From an uncultured Caryophanales bacterium (GTDB lineage Bacteria; Bacillota_I; Bacilli_A; RF39; UBA660), in assembly GCA_946628005.1 (NCBI GenBank), contig CAMOWA010000001.1:119549-183548 (forward strand): a DNA stretch of 64,000 nt, given 5' to 3'. The notes beneath the pieces were generated by a model that ran no database searches, was not told where the DNA came from, and saw nothing but the letters and a program-made list of their open reading frames with translations. Below are positions 1-7,809 of this stretch, in pieces. Both the position numbers and the translations under genes were made by a program. Numbering within the stretch: the stretch's first letter is position 1; each line of letters starts with the position of its first letter.

Positions 1-248
1 TTTGAAAGAGTTGAATTTAATCTAGTTATTTCTTCTATCATCTTATTATAATTATTTAATAAAATACTTAAACTATCTTTATAATTTATAATACAATTCG
101 TATGAATAAAGTTAATATTTTTTATATACTCTTCTATTTCATAAAATGAGTTAATTAAATTTTTATTATGAATTGTATTTTCTATATTATTTAAAATTTT
201 AGTAGTATTTAGTATTTTTTCAAAATCAATATTTTGAGAATCCTTCAT
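1..248 (-). CDS. Partial Type VII-associated small helical protein (runs off left edge)
   Basis: This reading frame is missing from the ORF track because it is cut by the window edge. It starts with ATG at 248, preceded by GGAGGAAAGAATT, and stays open to base 1 (about 82 codons). The visible protein begins MKDSQNIDFEKILN and is a low-complexity, Asn/Ile/Lys-rich, probably all-helical chain without membrane segments. It follows the 168-aa coiled-coil gene by 13 bases and is the last visible gene of the secretion-substrate operon. Size and composition would suit another WXG100-like or chaperone-like partner, but no diagnostic motif is visible, so the function is unassigned. Confidence 0.6.
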   Translation of the reverse strand, partial: MKDSQNIDFEKILNTTKILNNIENTIHNKNLINSFYEIEEYIKNINFIHTNCIINYKDSLSILLNNYNKMIEEITRLNSTLS

Positions 249-261
249 AATTCTTTCCTCC

Positions 262-768
262 TTATAATGATTTTGCATTTTCGAGTCTTTCTTTTAGTTT
301 ATTAATTCTATCATTAATATTATTTTCAATTTCTGATACTTCATCTATTGTTATTCCAGAATGATTATTGTTTAATCTATTTTTTAGCGATATAGTATTT
401 TCTAGTATTTTTTCCTCTTCTTGTATTTTAGTTTCTATAGCTTCTATTAATTGTTTTTTTTCTATTTCTTTTTGATTTGAAGTATCATTTTTAATACTAT
501 TTATCAGTCTATTCATTTCAGACTGTATCTCTTCTATGTTATTTATAATTTTCATAGTACTTTCATAGGCCGGTGATGATCCATTCACAAAAAGTGCATT
601 TTCATTTAAACCACCATTTGATATTTCATCTAGGAGTTTACTTTTTACTTCTTTATCTATGTTACTTTTAAATTCATTATAAATAGTTGATACTTCTTCA
701 AATGTTTTTTCTGGATTGATAATTTCGTCTGTCTCAGTTTTCCAGGAAATCCAATCTACTTTAGCCAT
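262..768 (-). CDS. Coiled-coil helical protein in Type VII substrate operon
   Basis: A 168-aa protein of unknown function, with ATG at 768 behind TAGGAGGTTTAAA. The sequence is almost wholly charged and helical, with a long predicted coiled coil over the C-terminal half (IEEIQSEMNRLINS onward) and no signal peptide or membrane segment. The segment NALFVNGSSPAYESTM in the middle closely resembles AMIVNGASMAPAIEA in the 134-aa protein at 3845-4249. The two are therefore probably related helical-hairpin proteins in which this turn replaces the WXG motif. The operon position downstream of the DUF4176 gene suggests a Type VII substrate or partner; that role is inferred. Confidence 0.7.
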   Translation of the reverse strand: MAKVDWISWKTETDEIINPEKTFEEVSTIYNEFKSNIDKEVKSKLLDEISNGGLNENALFVNGSSPAYESTMKIINNIEEIQSEMNRLINSIKNDTSNQKEIEKKQLIEAIETKIQEEEKILENTISLKNRLNNNHSGITIDEVSEIENNINDRINKLKERLENAKSL

Positions 769-816
769 TTTAAACCTCCTATTATTTTCTTTCTATATAT
801 AAAAAAAGAAGAAGTT

Positions 817-1179
817 CTATTCTGTTGGTGGAACTTCTTCATCGTTATTTTGTACTTCTGTATTATTCTTTTCAAGTTCAGCTAAACCACCATTTAAAAT
901 GGTTGATATTTCTTTTTGTTTATCTGTTTTGTATCCAGTAAAGCATACCCTTGCTATTTGGTTATGATTAAAAGCAAATAATTGATCACTTGTTACCATT
1001 CCTTCTGGATAGAAGCATGCTCCATAATCAAACATTTTTCCTTTAGCATCTACTTTTCCATTTTTGTCGTACACATCTCCAGTTGGCATAATACAATAAC
1101 TTGTAATCATTAATTCTCTTTTTCCACCTTTTAATAACACAACTGTTCCAATTGGTAAAAATCTTTCTTCTATTTCCAT
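817..1179 (-). CDS. DUF4176-family protein
   Basis: A 120-aa cytoplasmic protein matching the DUF4176 family, whose members are commonly found beside Type VII secretion genes in Firmicutes. Recognisable features are the N-terminal LPIGTVVLLKGGKRELMI strand pair, the YCIMPTG turn, a DYGACFYPEG segment and the IARVCFTGY strand near the end of the domain. A short acidic tail rich in Asn and Glu follows. ATG at 1179 is preceded by GGGAGGAAATAAA. The gene lies 16 bases downstream of the 877-aa secreted-protein gene, so the two are probably cotranscribed. The biochemical role of the family is not established. Confidence 0.8.
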   Translation of the reverse strand: MEIEERFLPIGTVVLLKGGKRELMITSYCIMPTGDVYDKNGKVDAKGKMFDYGACFYPEGMVTSDQLFAFNHNQIARVCFTGYKTDKQKEISTILNGGLAELEKNNTEVQNNDEEVPPTE

Positions 1180-1195
1180 TTTATTTCCTCCCTTT

Positions 1196-3829
1196 TTACT
1201 GTAAGTCTGCTAATTCATCATTACTTCTAGCACCATACTTTTCAGTTTCTTCTTGATGGGTATACTCATCTTCTTCAGAAAGTTCTTCACTTTCGTTTTC
1301 ATTATTTTCATCAATTTCTAGTAAGCTATCATCTTCTGACCATTCTTCTGTATCTATGTCATCATAACTACTATTATTTTTATGATCAATATATGCTTTA
1401 GCACCAATTCCTGCTGCTGCTGCTGCACTTAGTCCTGCGGCAATTGGAATTACACCATTACCGGTACTTTTTACAGTTGGCTGAATTGGCACTGATGATG
1501 TTGGTATCTTTGTAGTTCTGCCTCTTTGAATTATGTCTTCAATAGAGTCCCCTGCATCATCAATTAATGGTGAATCATCTGGAGTTTCTAAATCTATATT
1601 AGTCATCTCTTCTAGGCCATTTTCTTCATTAGATGATATATATCCTGTATCTTCGCTATAACTTCCACCTGTGTAATTTGTTGAAGATGGTGCACTAAAT
1701 GTTTCAGCACTTGCAGTAGTTGCTGACTGTTCAGTTGGAGTTGTAGTAGTTTGTGATGAAGAAGCTTGCTCTGATGTAGTATTTGGTGTAATATTTGAAC
1801 TATTATCTGTTTGAGTAGTATTTGTTGATGTATTAGTTGTTCCGTTAGAATTATCGTTAGTTGTAGGATTTAAAACTTCATCTTTGGCTATTTCTTCATT
1901 AGATGGTTCAACGCTACTAATTGGATCTGCAGTAGAGTTTGTTGTATCTGGATTAGTTGTTGGTGTCGTTGTAGTTGGAGTTGTTTCAGAAGGTGTTATA
2001 TTGCTAGGAGTGGTATCTGTATATGATGGAGATCCTCCAGAGCTTCCTCCTCCAGAGTATCCTCCTCCAGAGCTTCCGTCATCTCCTCCGCCATGATATC
2101 CTCCACCACTTCCTGTTGAAGTAGACGTATTACCTGTATCATTCTGATTTCCCCCAGTTGATGAAGTTATTTCAACATTTGGATTAGATGTAATACTAAT
2201 ATTGCCATCTGGTGTTGCTTGGGATATGTTTAGATTTGGTTGTGCGTTATTTGGATTCACTCCATTTGTAACACTATATGCAGCTTCTGCAACAGCAGCT
2301 CTTCCACCGTGTGTTGCAACTGTTTTGGCTACTGTTGATGGAATTGAAGTTACTGCTCCTTTTGCAGCAGATGGAATAGATTTGACAGCATTAGCAGCAG
2401 CTTGAGGTAAAGAATTCTTAGAGCTTTTTGCAGCTTCTTCTGCAACTTTTAAGGCTTTTTCTGCTTCAGTATATTTTGTTTGAGCTGCTTGATACTTATT
2501 GTGAGCATCCATATATTCAAAAGAGTCTGACTGATTTTTTGCTAAATCTTCTGAAGCTTTATCTAAATCTTGTTTTGCTTTATTAAAGGCATCTTGTTTT
2601 GCTTTTAAGTCTCCGTTTGAATCAGGTGTTACATCTGTTTTGGTTGCTTCTTTTGCTCCAAAAACCGTTGCAGCTGTATTTTTAAAAGTATTTCTTGCTG
2701 TTTCTCCAGCTCGAACTCCAGCATTTGAAATTGGGTCTGAATATCCTTGAACTCCACGTCCTCCTACTCTAGTACCATTTGAATAATTACCTAATCCAGA
2801 ATTTCCTAATATATCATCATAGCTTTTATTTAGGGCTTCTTTTGCGGTTTTTTCAGCAGCCTTTCGAGCAGCTTTATCAGTTATTCCTTTTGCTTCTTCC
2901 ATGGCTTTGGAATATGTCTCCTCAGCGGTTTTTATATCTTTATCTAATCCTGATTTATTAAGCGATTTATAAGCTGCATGTTCTCCAAGTTTTCCACCAG
3001 CAAAAGCTAATCCTGCTTGAATTCCAGCATCTTTTAATCCAGTTGTGACAAGCGCTTCATCAACAGATTTTCCACTTCTTATTCCTCTTTCTGTACCAGA
3101 GCCAAGTCCCATTGTTCCGGCAAACATTGTAGAAGCCCAAGTTGTTCCAGATGTATGTAAAAGTCCTGTTCCAGCAGAAACACCTGAAAGTCCAGTTGCT
3201 CCAGCAAAAGCTCCTGCACCATATAAAATTCCTGCAGTTTTTCCGGCAATCTTAAATGCTCCAGCCAATCCACTGTCTTCTGTAAAGAATGATTTTTTTG
3301 CTAAATCACTGTTATAATAAAAATTAAATTTATCATGAGACCATTCTGATTTAATAAAATTTTCACATGCTTTTGCCCATTCGCTATGATTTGTTATTGA
3401 AGAGAAACCTCCAACAACTGCAGCTCCCGCATCCGTTATATCTTCAACAACTGATAGTAAACCTTCTCCTGTTTTAGCAGCGGCCATACCTACGGTTGCT
3501 ACGAATTTTTCTCCAATGGAAGCTTCGGCGAATGCCTTTGCAGCATCTACATCTGATTGTAAAGTTGTTCCTATACTTCTTACATATTCTTTTAAATCTT
3601 CTAAAGCGTCTTCATAGTCTCCAGCTGGTAAAGTTGTAGGAAAATAATCTGCAACTCCTTTCATTTGATTTATTTCATTAATAATTGAAACAAATTTTCC
3701 TTTTGTATTTTCTATTTCGTTTACAACATTATCGATTCCCTGTATTGTTGCCGCTACTTGAGAATCATTTGTAGCTAATTCACTTGATCTACCGGTTAAA
3801 AATTCTTTTGCACTTTTTAAAATATCCAT
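1196..3829 (-). CDS. Large Type VII substrate-like protein with Gly/Ser/Thr-rich region and C-terminal hydrophobic helix
   Basis: An 877-aa protein of mosaic composition. Residues 1-110 are helical, like the head of an LXG/WXG protein. Residues about 110-300 are Ala/Gly-rich hydrophobic helices (VGMAAAKTGEGLL, AGILYGAGAFAGATG) of the kind seen in polymorphic toxins. Residues about 300-480 are charged coiled coil. Then come a Gly-rich stretch (GGGYHGGGDDGSSGGG) and a long Thr/Ser/Asn/Pro linker. Near residue 790 a single hydrophobic helix (VIPIAAGLSAAAAAGIGAKAY) is followed by an acidic tail. There is no classical signal peptide, in keeping with Type VII export. It is the largest member of the operon started by the WXG-like genes. 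No catalytic domain is recognised, so toxin, adhesin and structural roles all remain possible. Confidence 0.75.
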   Translation of the reverse strand: MDILKSAKEFLTGRSSELATNDSQVAATIQGIDNVVNEIENTKGKFVSIINEINQMKGVADYFPTTLPAGDYEDALEDLKEYVRSIGTTLQSDVDAAKAFAEASIGEKFVATVGMAAAKTGEGLLSVVEDITDAGAAVVGGFSSITNHSEWAKACENFIKSEWSHDKFNFYYNSDLAKKSFFTEDSGLAGAFKIAGKTAGILYGAGAFAGATGLSGVSAGTGLLHTSGTTWASTMFAGTMGLGSGTERGIRSGKSVDEALVTTGLKDAGIQAGLAFAGGKLGEHAAYKSLNKSGLDKDIKTAEETYSKAMEEAKGITDKAARKAAEKTAKEALNKSYDDILGNSGLGNYSNGTRVGGRGVQGYSDPISNAGVRAGETARNTFKNTAATVFGAKEATKTDVTPDSNGDLKAKQDAFNKAKQDLDKASEDLAKNQSDSFEYMDAHNKYQAAQTKYTEAEKALKVAEEAAKSSKNSLPQAAANAVKSIPSAAKGAVTSIPSTVAKTVATHGGRAAVAEAAYSVTNGVNPNNAQPNLNISQATPDGNISITSNPNVEITSSTGGNQNDTGNTSTSTGSGGGYHGGGDDGSSGGGYSGGGSSGGSPSYTDTTPSNITPSETTPTTTTPTTNPDTTNSTADPISSVEPSNEEIAKDEVLNPTTNDNSNGTTNTSTNTTQTDNSSNITPNTTSEQASSSQTTTTPTEQSATTASAETFSAPSSTNYTGGSYSEDTGYISSNEENGLEEMTNIDLETPDDSPLIDDAGDSIEDIIQRGRTTKIPTSSVPIQPTVKSTGNGVIPIAAGLSAAAAAGIGAKAYIDHKNNSSYDDIDTEEWSEDDSLLEIDENNENESEELSEEDEYTHQEETEKYGARSNDELADLQ

Positions 3830-3844
3830 ATTATCCCCTTCCTA

Positions 3845-4249
3845 TCATGATTCTCTTACATCTACAACACCGCTAGTTGAATCAACAGCATTATATGCTT
3901 TTTCATTAAGCTGTCGTTGTATTTCATTATGAACTGAAATAGTTTCTTTATAAAAGTTTTCTAATTGTTCTTTAACTTTACCTGGGATACCACTTATATA
4001 TTCTATTCTAGCTTCAATGGCTGGTGCCATACTTGCCCCATTTACAATCATTGCCGTTGATGCATCATGTTCTACTGAATCTAGGTCTTTGCAAACCTGA
4101 TTTAAACCTGTTTTAAGTTCTGTATTTGCTTCTTCTATTTTTTTCGCTATTTCGCCTGGATTTATATAATTATTGGCATCTTCTGCTTTACAGTAACATT
4201 TTTTTTCATTATTGCTATCATATCCATAGTATGTTTTTGGTGAATCCAT
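3845..4249 (-). CDS. Helical-hairpin protein of the Type VII substrate operon
   Basis: A 134-aa protein with a good AGGAGG ribosome site before ATG 4249. After a polar N-terminus containing CYCK it forms two long helices separated by AMIVNGASMAPAIEA, the layout of WXG100/LXG-type helical hairpins although the WXG itself is absent. The same turn motif recurs in the 168-aa protein at 262-768. It lies directly upstream (15 bases) of the large 877-aa substrate and could be its secretion partner, as small helical proteins are for LXG toxins; this is inferred from gene order. No membrane segment is visible. Confidence 0.7.
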   Translation of the reverse strand: MDSPKTYYGYDSNNEKKCYCKAEDANNYINPGEIAKKIEEANTELKTGLNQVCKDLDSVEHDASTAMIVNGASMAPAIEARIEYISGIPGKVKEQLENFYKETISVHNEIQRQLNEKAYNAVDSTSGVVDVRES

Positions 4250-4261
4250 TTTGCTCCTCCT

Positions 4262-4320
4262 TTTATATGTAATGCATAGGAAAAAGAGAACATGTTCTCA
4301 CTTTCCTATACATTGCATAT
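4262..4320 (-). other. Intercistronic long hairpin within the Type VII substrate operon
   Basis: Between the 93-aa and 134-aa genes the minus strand reads AATGTATAGGAAA ... GAGAACATGTTCTC ... TTTCCTATGCATT, an interrupted stem of over 20 pairs capped by a perfect GAGAACATGTTCTC palindrome. No uridine run follows on the transcript, so it is not an ordinary terminator. A ribosome site comes shortly after. It may protect or process the mRNA so that the upstream WXG-like genes are expressed more than the large protein. Confidence 0.6.
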
Positions 4321-4347
4321 AGCAATGTTTTATTCTTGTGCAAGTTT

Positions 4348-4629
4348 TTATTTTTGTGCAAATTTTTCAATTTCTGGAAGTGCTGTTTCTAATTTTACAG
4401 CTTGATTATCCATTTCTTTCATGTTTTCAGTCATATCTGCATCATAATAAGCTTCTAATTTTTGAAGTATTTCTCTTCCAAAATCTGCTTGAATACCACT
4501 ATTAACACATTTTTGTGCAACTTCTTTTAAATTGATTGCATCTTCATCTAACTTTTTCGTCAAACTACGAATTGTATCAATTGTGTTTTTTACTTCGCCT
4601 GAATCAAATTTTAAATTACTATCTGCCAT
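4348..4629 (-). CDS. WXG100-like small secreted protein
   Basis: A 93-aa all-helical protein with no signal peptide. It has the size and two-helix pattern of ESAT-6/WXG100 proteins, although the WXG turn is replaced by a segment around GIQADFGREIL. It starts at ATG 4629 behind AAAGGAG and lies 27 bases downstream of the 98-aa paralogue-like gene, so the pair probably forms a heterodimer for Type VII export, as is known for WXG100 partners. Just after its stop codon the end of the gene appears duplicated: the transcript repeats TTGCACAA(A/G)AATAAA twice, so an old 18-bp tandem duplication may mark a former C-terminal change. Confidence 0.75.
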   Translation of the reverse strand: MADSNLKFDSGEVKNTIDTIRSLTKKLDEDAINLKEVAQKCVNSGIQADFGREILQKLEAYYDADMTENMKEMDNQAVKLETALPEIEKFAQK

Positions 4630-4656
4630 TTTTTTGTTCTCCTTTCTCAGTTTAAT

Positions 4657-4953
4657 TTATGAGTTCATTGTGTCTTCTAAATCTCTTGATAATTTATCAA
4701 AGCCTTCTGTTTTATAAGCCATATAATCTTCTGCTTTTTTTGTTTCGTTTACTATTTGATCTAAATTAGGTTTTAATTTAGATGTAAAATGATTCTTTAA
4801 AGCGTCTGCTGCTTCTCCCATGAATGGTGCTGAAGTTAATCTATTCATTTCGTTTTCTAAGTCATCAAAACACTTATTAAATTTTTTTAATGATTCACCT
4901 AATTCATCTGTAAATCCTCCTAAATCCTTTGAATGTAATTCAATATCTGACAT
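4657..4953 (-). CDS. WXG100-family protein (FMG variant), first gene of operon
   Basis: A 98-aa helical hairpin protein of ESAT-6/WXG100 size. The central turn reads SAPFMGEAADALKNHF, placing F-M-G where W-X-G is usual and keeping the following small/helical residues. A C-terminal YMAYKTEGFDKL segment could serve the YxxxD/E-type export signal region (YKTEG), a motif known for Type VII substrates. ATG 4953 follows AGGAGGTGAAATAG. It is the promoter-proximal gene of the minus-strand operon, in keeping with high expression. The export role is inferred from family resemblance. Confidence 0.8.
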   Translation of the reverse strand: MSDIELHSKDLGGFTDELGESLKKFNKCFDDLENEMNRLTSAPFMGEAADALKNHFTSKLKPNLDQIVNETKKAEDYMAYKTEGFDKLSRDLEDTMNS

Positions 4954-5029
4954 ATTCTATTTCACCTCCTATTATATTTTTTTAGAATATTGGTCATTTC
5001 TTTCTTCCGAACCCATATCCTATGTATTA

Positions 5030-5058
5030 ATTGTAATAATTTTTTTTTGATTAATCAA
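5030..5058 (-). promoter_or_regulatory. Sigma-A-type promoter of the Type VII substrate operon
   Basis: On the minus strand TTGATT (5058-5053), a 17-base spacer and TACAAT (5035-5030) lie about 75 bases upstream of the first WXG-like start codon. This leaves a 5' untranslated region of roughly 70 bases. The -35 box lies inside the palindrome TTGATTAATCAA, which could also be an operator. Confidence 0.6.
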
Positions 5059-5283
5059 GTTTTTTTTTTATTATAATTGCTTTTTTACAGCTATTAACAT
5101 TTTTCTTTTTATTTACACATTTTTTTAAAATATACATATATTTATATTAGAAATAGTTTATTTATTATTAAATTCTTATTTTATTATTTTACGAATTTAT
5201 TAATTCTAGATTAACTTCTATTTCTATTTTTTCATTATTTTTCTTATATTACACTATTTGTGATATATGAAGGGAGGGATATT

Positions 5284-5688
5284 ATGGATTGTTCTGATAA
5301 TAGTCAATGTTCGTCTTGTTTATATGATATTTTAAAAAAAATTGTTCTTCTTCAGAAACAAGACTTTGATTTTGATAGTTTTACTGGCTGTGATAAACCT
5401 TTTTTAGGACCTGCAATTACAAATAATTTTTATAATACTAGGCCTATTCAACTATATGTTGGTGCAACTGGAATTCCTTGGAGTTTTAATTATACTTTAG
5501 CAGATGGTACTGAAGGAACAAGTAATATACTGCGAGTTGAATCTTTAGATGATTGTTGTTGTACATGTAGAATTTTATATACTAATTTAGAAAACAATCA
5601 ATTATTAAGCACTGATCAGTTTGTTACAATTGACTTGCATTATTGTGGAGCTATACGTTGTTTTTCTGATACTTTTGTTGAATTATAA
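5284..5688 (+). CDS. cotZ: Spore coat protein, CotY/CotZ family
   Basis: The protein is Cys-rich and resembles the CotY/CotZ crust proteins of Bacillus. It begins MDCSDNSQCSSCLYDIL, has RVESLDDCCCTCRIL in the middle and ends VTIDLHYCGAIRCFSDTFVEL. The last two blocks match the conserved CotY/CotZ pattern (RVEKLCDCC..., ...LGCFCAIQCLSP...). These proteins self-assemble through disulfides into the outermost spore layer. I moved the start from the track's 5260 to ATG 5284, which has GGGAGGG seven bases upstream; the track start has no ribosome site. The gene stands alone between two minus-strand genes and ends in a bidirectional terminator. The choice between cotY and cotZ is not certain. Confidence 0.8.
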   Translation: MDCSDNSQCSSCLYDILKKIVLLQKQDFDFDSFTGCDKPFLGPAITNNFYNTRPIQLYVGATGIPWSFNYTLADGTEGTSNILRVESLDDCCCTCRILYTNLENNQLLSTDQFVTIDLHYCGAIRCFSDTFVEL

Positions 5689-5711
5689 AAATAGACTTTC
5701 GTCTATTTTTT
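5687..5711. terminator. Bidirectional terminator between cotZ-like gene and 102-aa gene
   Basis: AAAATAGAC-TTTC-GTCTATTTTTT forms a 9-bp stem with A/T runs on both sides, and the two flanking genes converge on it. Confidence 0.8.
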
Positions 5712-6002
5712 ACTTATTTTTTCAATTTTTATAATATTATCTATTGGTATTTTTTCTTTATCTATAGTAATAATAAATTCACTATTCTTTGCTAATAAAG
5801 ATGTTTCTTTTGAAAAGTCTTTTGTTTGTATATATACTCTAATATTATAAGGATGTCCAATTCCGTTAAATATTTCATTAATTTTTTCTCTAATATTACT
5901 ATTGCTTTTAATAGTATCTTTTCTTTCTACATAGCAAATATTTTTATTATTACTTTTAATGTTTATCTTTTCGTTCTTATATAATTTTGGTAATTTTTTT
6001 AT
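5703..6002 (-). CDS. Small protein of unknown function, probable AUA (or GUG) start
   Basis: A roughly 100-aa basic protein, not recognised. It has a Lys-rich N-terminus, then an alpha/beta pattern with IGHPYNIRVYIQTKDF and a C-terminal IPIDNIIKIEK. No signal peptide is visible. The ORF track starts at GTG 6011, but that GTG is part of GAGGTGA, itself an excellent ribosome site whose optimal spacing (6 bases) points to ATA at 6002. I therefore prefer an AUA start, with GUG as the alternative. The gene is divergent from rodA with only about 80 bases between them, so it may share regulation with it. Confidence 0.5.
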   Translation of the reverse strand: MKKLPKLYKNEKINIKSNNKNICYVERKDTIKSNSNIREKINEIFNGIGHPYNIRVYIQTKDFSKETSLLAKNSEFIITIDKEKIPIDNIIKIEKISKK

Positions 6003-6058
6003 AGATGTCACCTCTATAAAATTTATGTGTTTTTTTCATAAAAATACACAATTTTTGG

Positions 6059-6081
6059 TATAATAGTAGAAGAAATGGAGG
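6059..6081 (+). promoter_or_regulatory. Extended -10 promoter and ribosome site of rodA
   Basis: TGGTATAAT (TATAAT at 6059-6064) is an extended -10 element with no clear -35. GGAGG at 6077-6081 is 6 bases before ATG 6088. The leader would be only about 17 bases long. Confidence 0.65.
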
Positions 6082-6087
6082 TTTCTT

Positions 6088-7212
6088 ATGAAATATAAAA
6101 TAAACTATAAAATATTAATACCTATTCTTTTTTTATCTATAATTAGTATTTTCACTATATATAGTTCTTTAACTTATACCTCTCCTTCTCTTGGAAATTT
6201 AGCTTTGAAGCAGGCAATTTGGTATCTTATTGGTTGGGGGCTAGTCCTTATCTTAATTCATTTAAAAAATGATTATTTATATCAACATACTTGGTATTTA
6301 TATATTATAGGTAATATTCTTTTGCTATTTCTCCTTTTTTTTGGAACACCTATTAATAATAGTAAATGTTGGTTTACTATTCCAGGAATCGGTAGTATAC
6401 AGCCAAGTGAATTTATGAAAATTTTTATAATGTTATCTCTTGCAACCATGATACATAATTTTAGAAATGATTATGATAATCCTACTATGTTAAATGAATT
6501 TTTCTTTATTCTGAAAACTTTTATTATTGTTTTGATTCCATCTGTATTAACTTTTTTGCAACCTGATACTGGTGCTGTTTTAATTTATTTTATTATTTAT
6601 TTTTCTATGATGTTTATTAGTGGAATTCGTCTTCGATGGTTTGTTTCAGCCTTTTTAATTATCATTGGCCTCTTTGGTGGGATTTTATATTTGTATTATA
6701 TGAAAGAGGAATTATTTATTAAATTATTTGGTAGTTCTATATATTATCGATTAGAAAGAATTTTTAATTGGAGCAAAGGTTCTGGCTTACAGTTAGAAAA
6801 TGCCATTGCAGCAATTGGTTCTGCTGGATTATTTGGACATGGTTATAATCAAACTCCAATTTATTTTCCTGAATCATCAACTGATTTCATATTTGCTGTA
6901 TTTGCTAGTAACTTTGGATTAATTGGAGTTGTTCTTTTATTACTTCTTATTTTTTATTTAGATGTAGAAATTCTATCTTTATCACAGAAAAAGATAGAAG
7001 ATTCTGATAAATATATTATTGCTGGAATTTTAGGAATGCTTATTTTTCAACAAGTTCAAAATATAGGAATGACTGTTGGGCTTTTACCAATAACTGGAAT
7101 TACTCTTCCTTTTATTTCTTATGGTGGAAGTAGCTTATTATCATATATGTTATTGGTTGGTATATTATTAAATATATCAATTAAGAAAAATCGTATTTAT
7201 AAATATAAATAA
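6088..7212 (+). CDS. rodA: Peptidoglycan polymerase RodA (SEDS family)
   Basis: A 374-aa integral membrane protein with about ten transmembrane helices, the size of RodA/FtsW/SpoVE. SEDS glycosyltransferases polymerise lipid II into glycan strands at the membrane. Hallmarks visible are W-F-T-I-P-G-IGSIQPSEFMK near residue 95-111, the LQPDTGAVL block carrying the essential Asp (D160), and the C-terminal LPFISYGGSSLLSYM signature. The N-terminal NYKILIPILFLSIISIFTIYSS resembles RodA more than FtsW. In a spore former SpoVE is an alternative, and the sequence alone does not fully exclude it. The gene is monocistronic with its own promoter and terminator. Confidence 0.85.
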   Translation: MKYKINYKILIPILFLSIISIFTIYSSLTYTSPSLGNLALKQAIWYLIGWGLVLILIHLKNDYLYQHTWYLYIIGNILLLFLLFFGTPINNSKCWFTIPGIGSIQPSEFMKIFIMLSLATMIHNFRNDYDNPTMLNEFFFILKTFIIVLIPSVLTFLQPDTGAVLIYFIIYFSMMFISGIRLRWFVSAFLIIIGLFGGILYLYYMKEELFIKLFGSSIYYRLERIFNWSKGSGLQLENAIAAIGSAGLFGHGYNQTPIYFPESSTDFIFAVFASNFGLIGVVLLLLLIFYLDVEILSLSQKKIEDSDKYIIAGILGMLIFQQVQNIGMTVGLLPITGITLPFISYGGSSLLSYMLLVGILLNISIKKNRIYKYK

Positions 7213-7218
7213 AAAAAA

Positions 7219-7247
7219 ACAGGATTAACGAATTCCTGTATTTTTTT
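7219..7247. terminator. Bidirectional terminator ending rodA (+) and ncRNA A (-)
   Basis: ACAGGA...TCCTGT stem, with an A run before and a T run after, so each strand has a hairpin followed by uridines. Confidence 0.8.
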
Positions 7248-7728
7248 AATATAATACTTTATATTATAGCGTGATTTAATTCCTGATAAAAATTATTTCA
7301 CCGGTTTTTTAATAGCTCTTGTATTCGTTAGGTACTTGAGTTCTTATCAATCAGGGGTGTCCTTCCCCTTATAATCTTTTATTGTAGTATATGATAAGAT
7401 TTTAAAAAACACTCTAAATCATTAACCTCAATTTCTCCGATTAATCTGAGCAAAAATACTACTTACTTTTTAAGACAACCAATATGTCCGAGTTTTTCAT
7501 ATATATAATTATTATCAGTCTTATATATAACTTATCAGGAGTTTTCTTTCTCCAAAAAGATTATACTAAACTAGCCTTGATAAATTTTAATTTATAGAAA
7601 ACAATTCTAATTATTACTTGTAATATTTTATTATTTATATACTAATTATTTTCATAATTAGTTATATTTAATAATTAAATATTTTTTACTAAATATTAAT
7701 CATAATCTATAAATTCTCTCTAGCTTAT
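7219..7728 (-). ncRNA. ncRNA A: predicted ~510-nt structured noncoding RNA
   Basis: This 500-base gap has no plausible ORF but is a complete transcription unit on the minus strand. TTGACA (7762-7757), a 16-base spacer and TATAAT (7740-7735) start it, and a rho-independent terminator at 7219 ends it. The transcript contains several self-closing hairpins: CTAATTAT-GAAA-ATAATTAG (GNRA-type tetraloop), GGAG-AAAGAAAA-CTCC, GGGG-AAGGACA-CCCC and ATAAATT-AA-AATTTAT. Large ornate RNAs such as ROOL, GOLLD and OLE have comparable length, but I cannot assign it to a family from sequence alone. Alternatives are a long leader or a decayed gene; the first is disfavoured by the terminator and the second by the intact promoter. 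Confidence 0.65.
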
Positions 7729-7734
7729 ACATTA

Positions 7735-7762
7735 ATTATAACTTGTTATTTTTATATGTCAA
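7735..7762 (-). promoter_or_regulatory. Consensus promoter of ncRNA A
   Basis: Minus strand TTGACA-N16-TATAAT, a perfect match to both sigma-A hexamers. Two TGTAAA boxes 11 bases apart (plus-strand TTTACA at 7798 and 7809) lie upstream, at the end of cpoA. Confidence 0.75.
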
Positions 7763-7809
7763 TCTATCTTTACTTATTTTTAAGTATTTTTTTTTGTTTT
7801 ACATTTTCT

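Noticed and set aside
1884-3317. Plus-strand ORFs of 60-90 aa opposite the 877-aa gene
   Set aside because: Pro/Val-rich shadows of the Gly/Thr-rich repeats on the other strand; no ribosome sites.
5051-5283. Possible small RNA between the Type VII operon and the CotY/Z-like gene
   Set aside because: AT-rich homopolymer tracts only; apart from the minus-strand promoter no terminator-bounded unit is visible.
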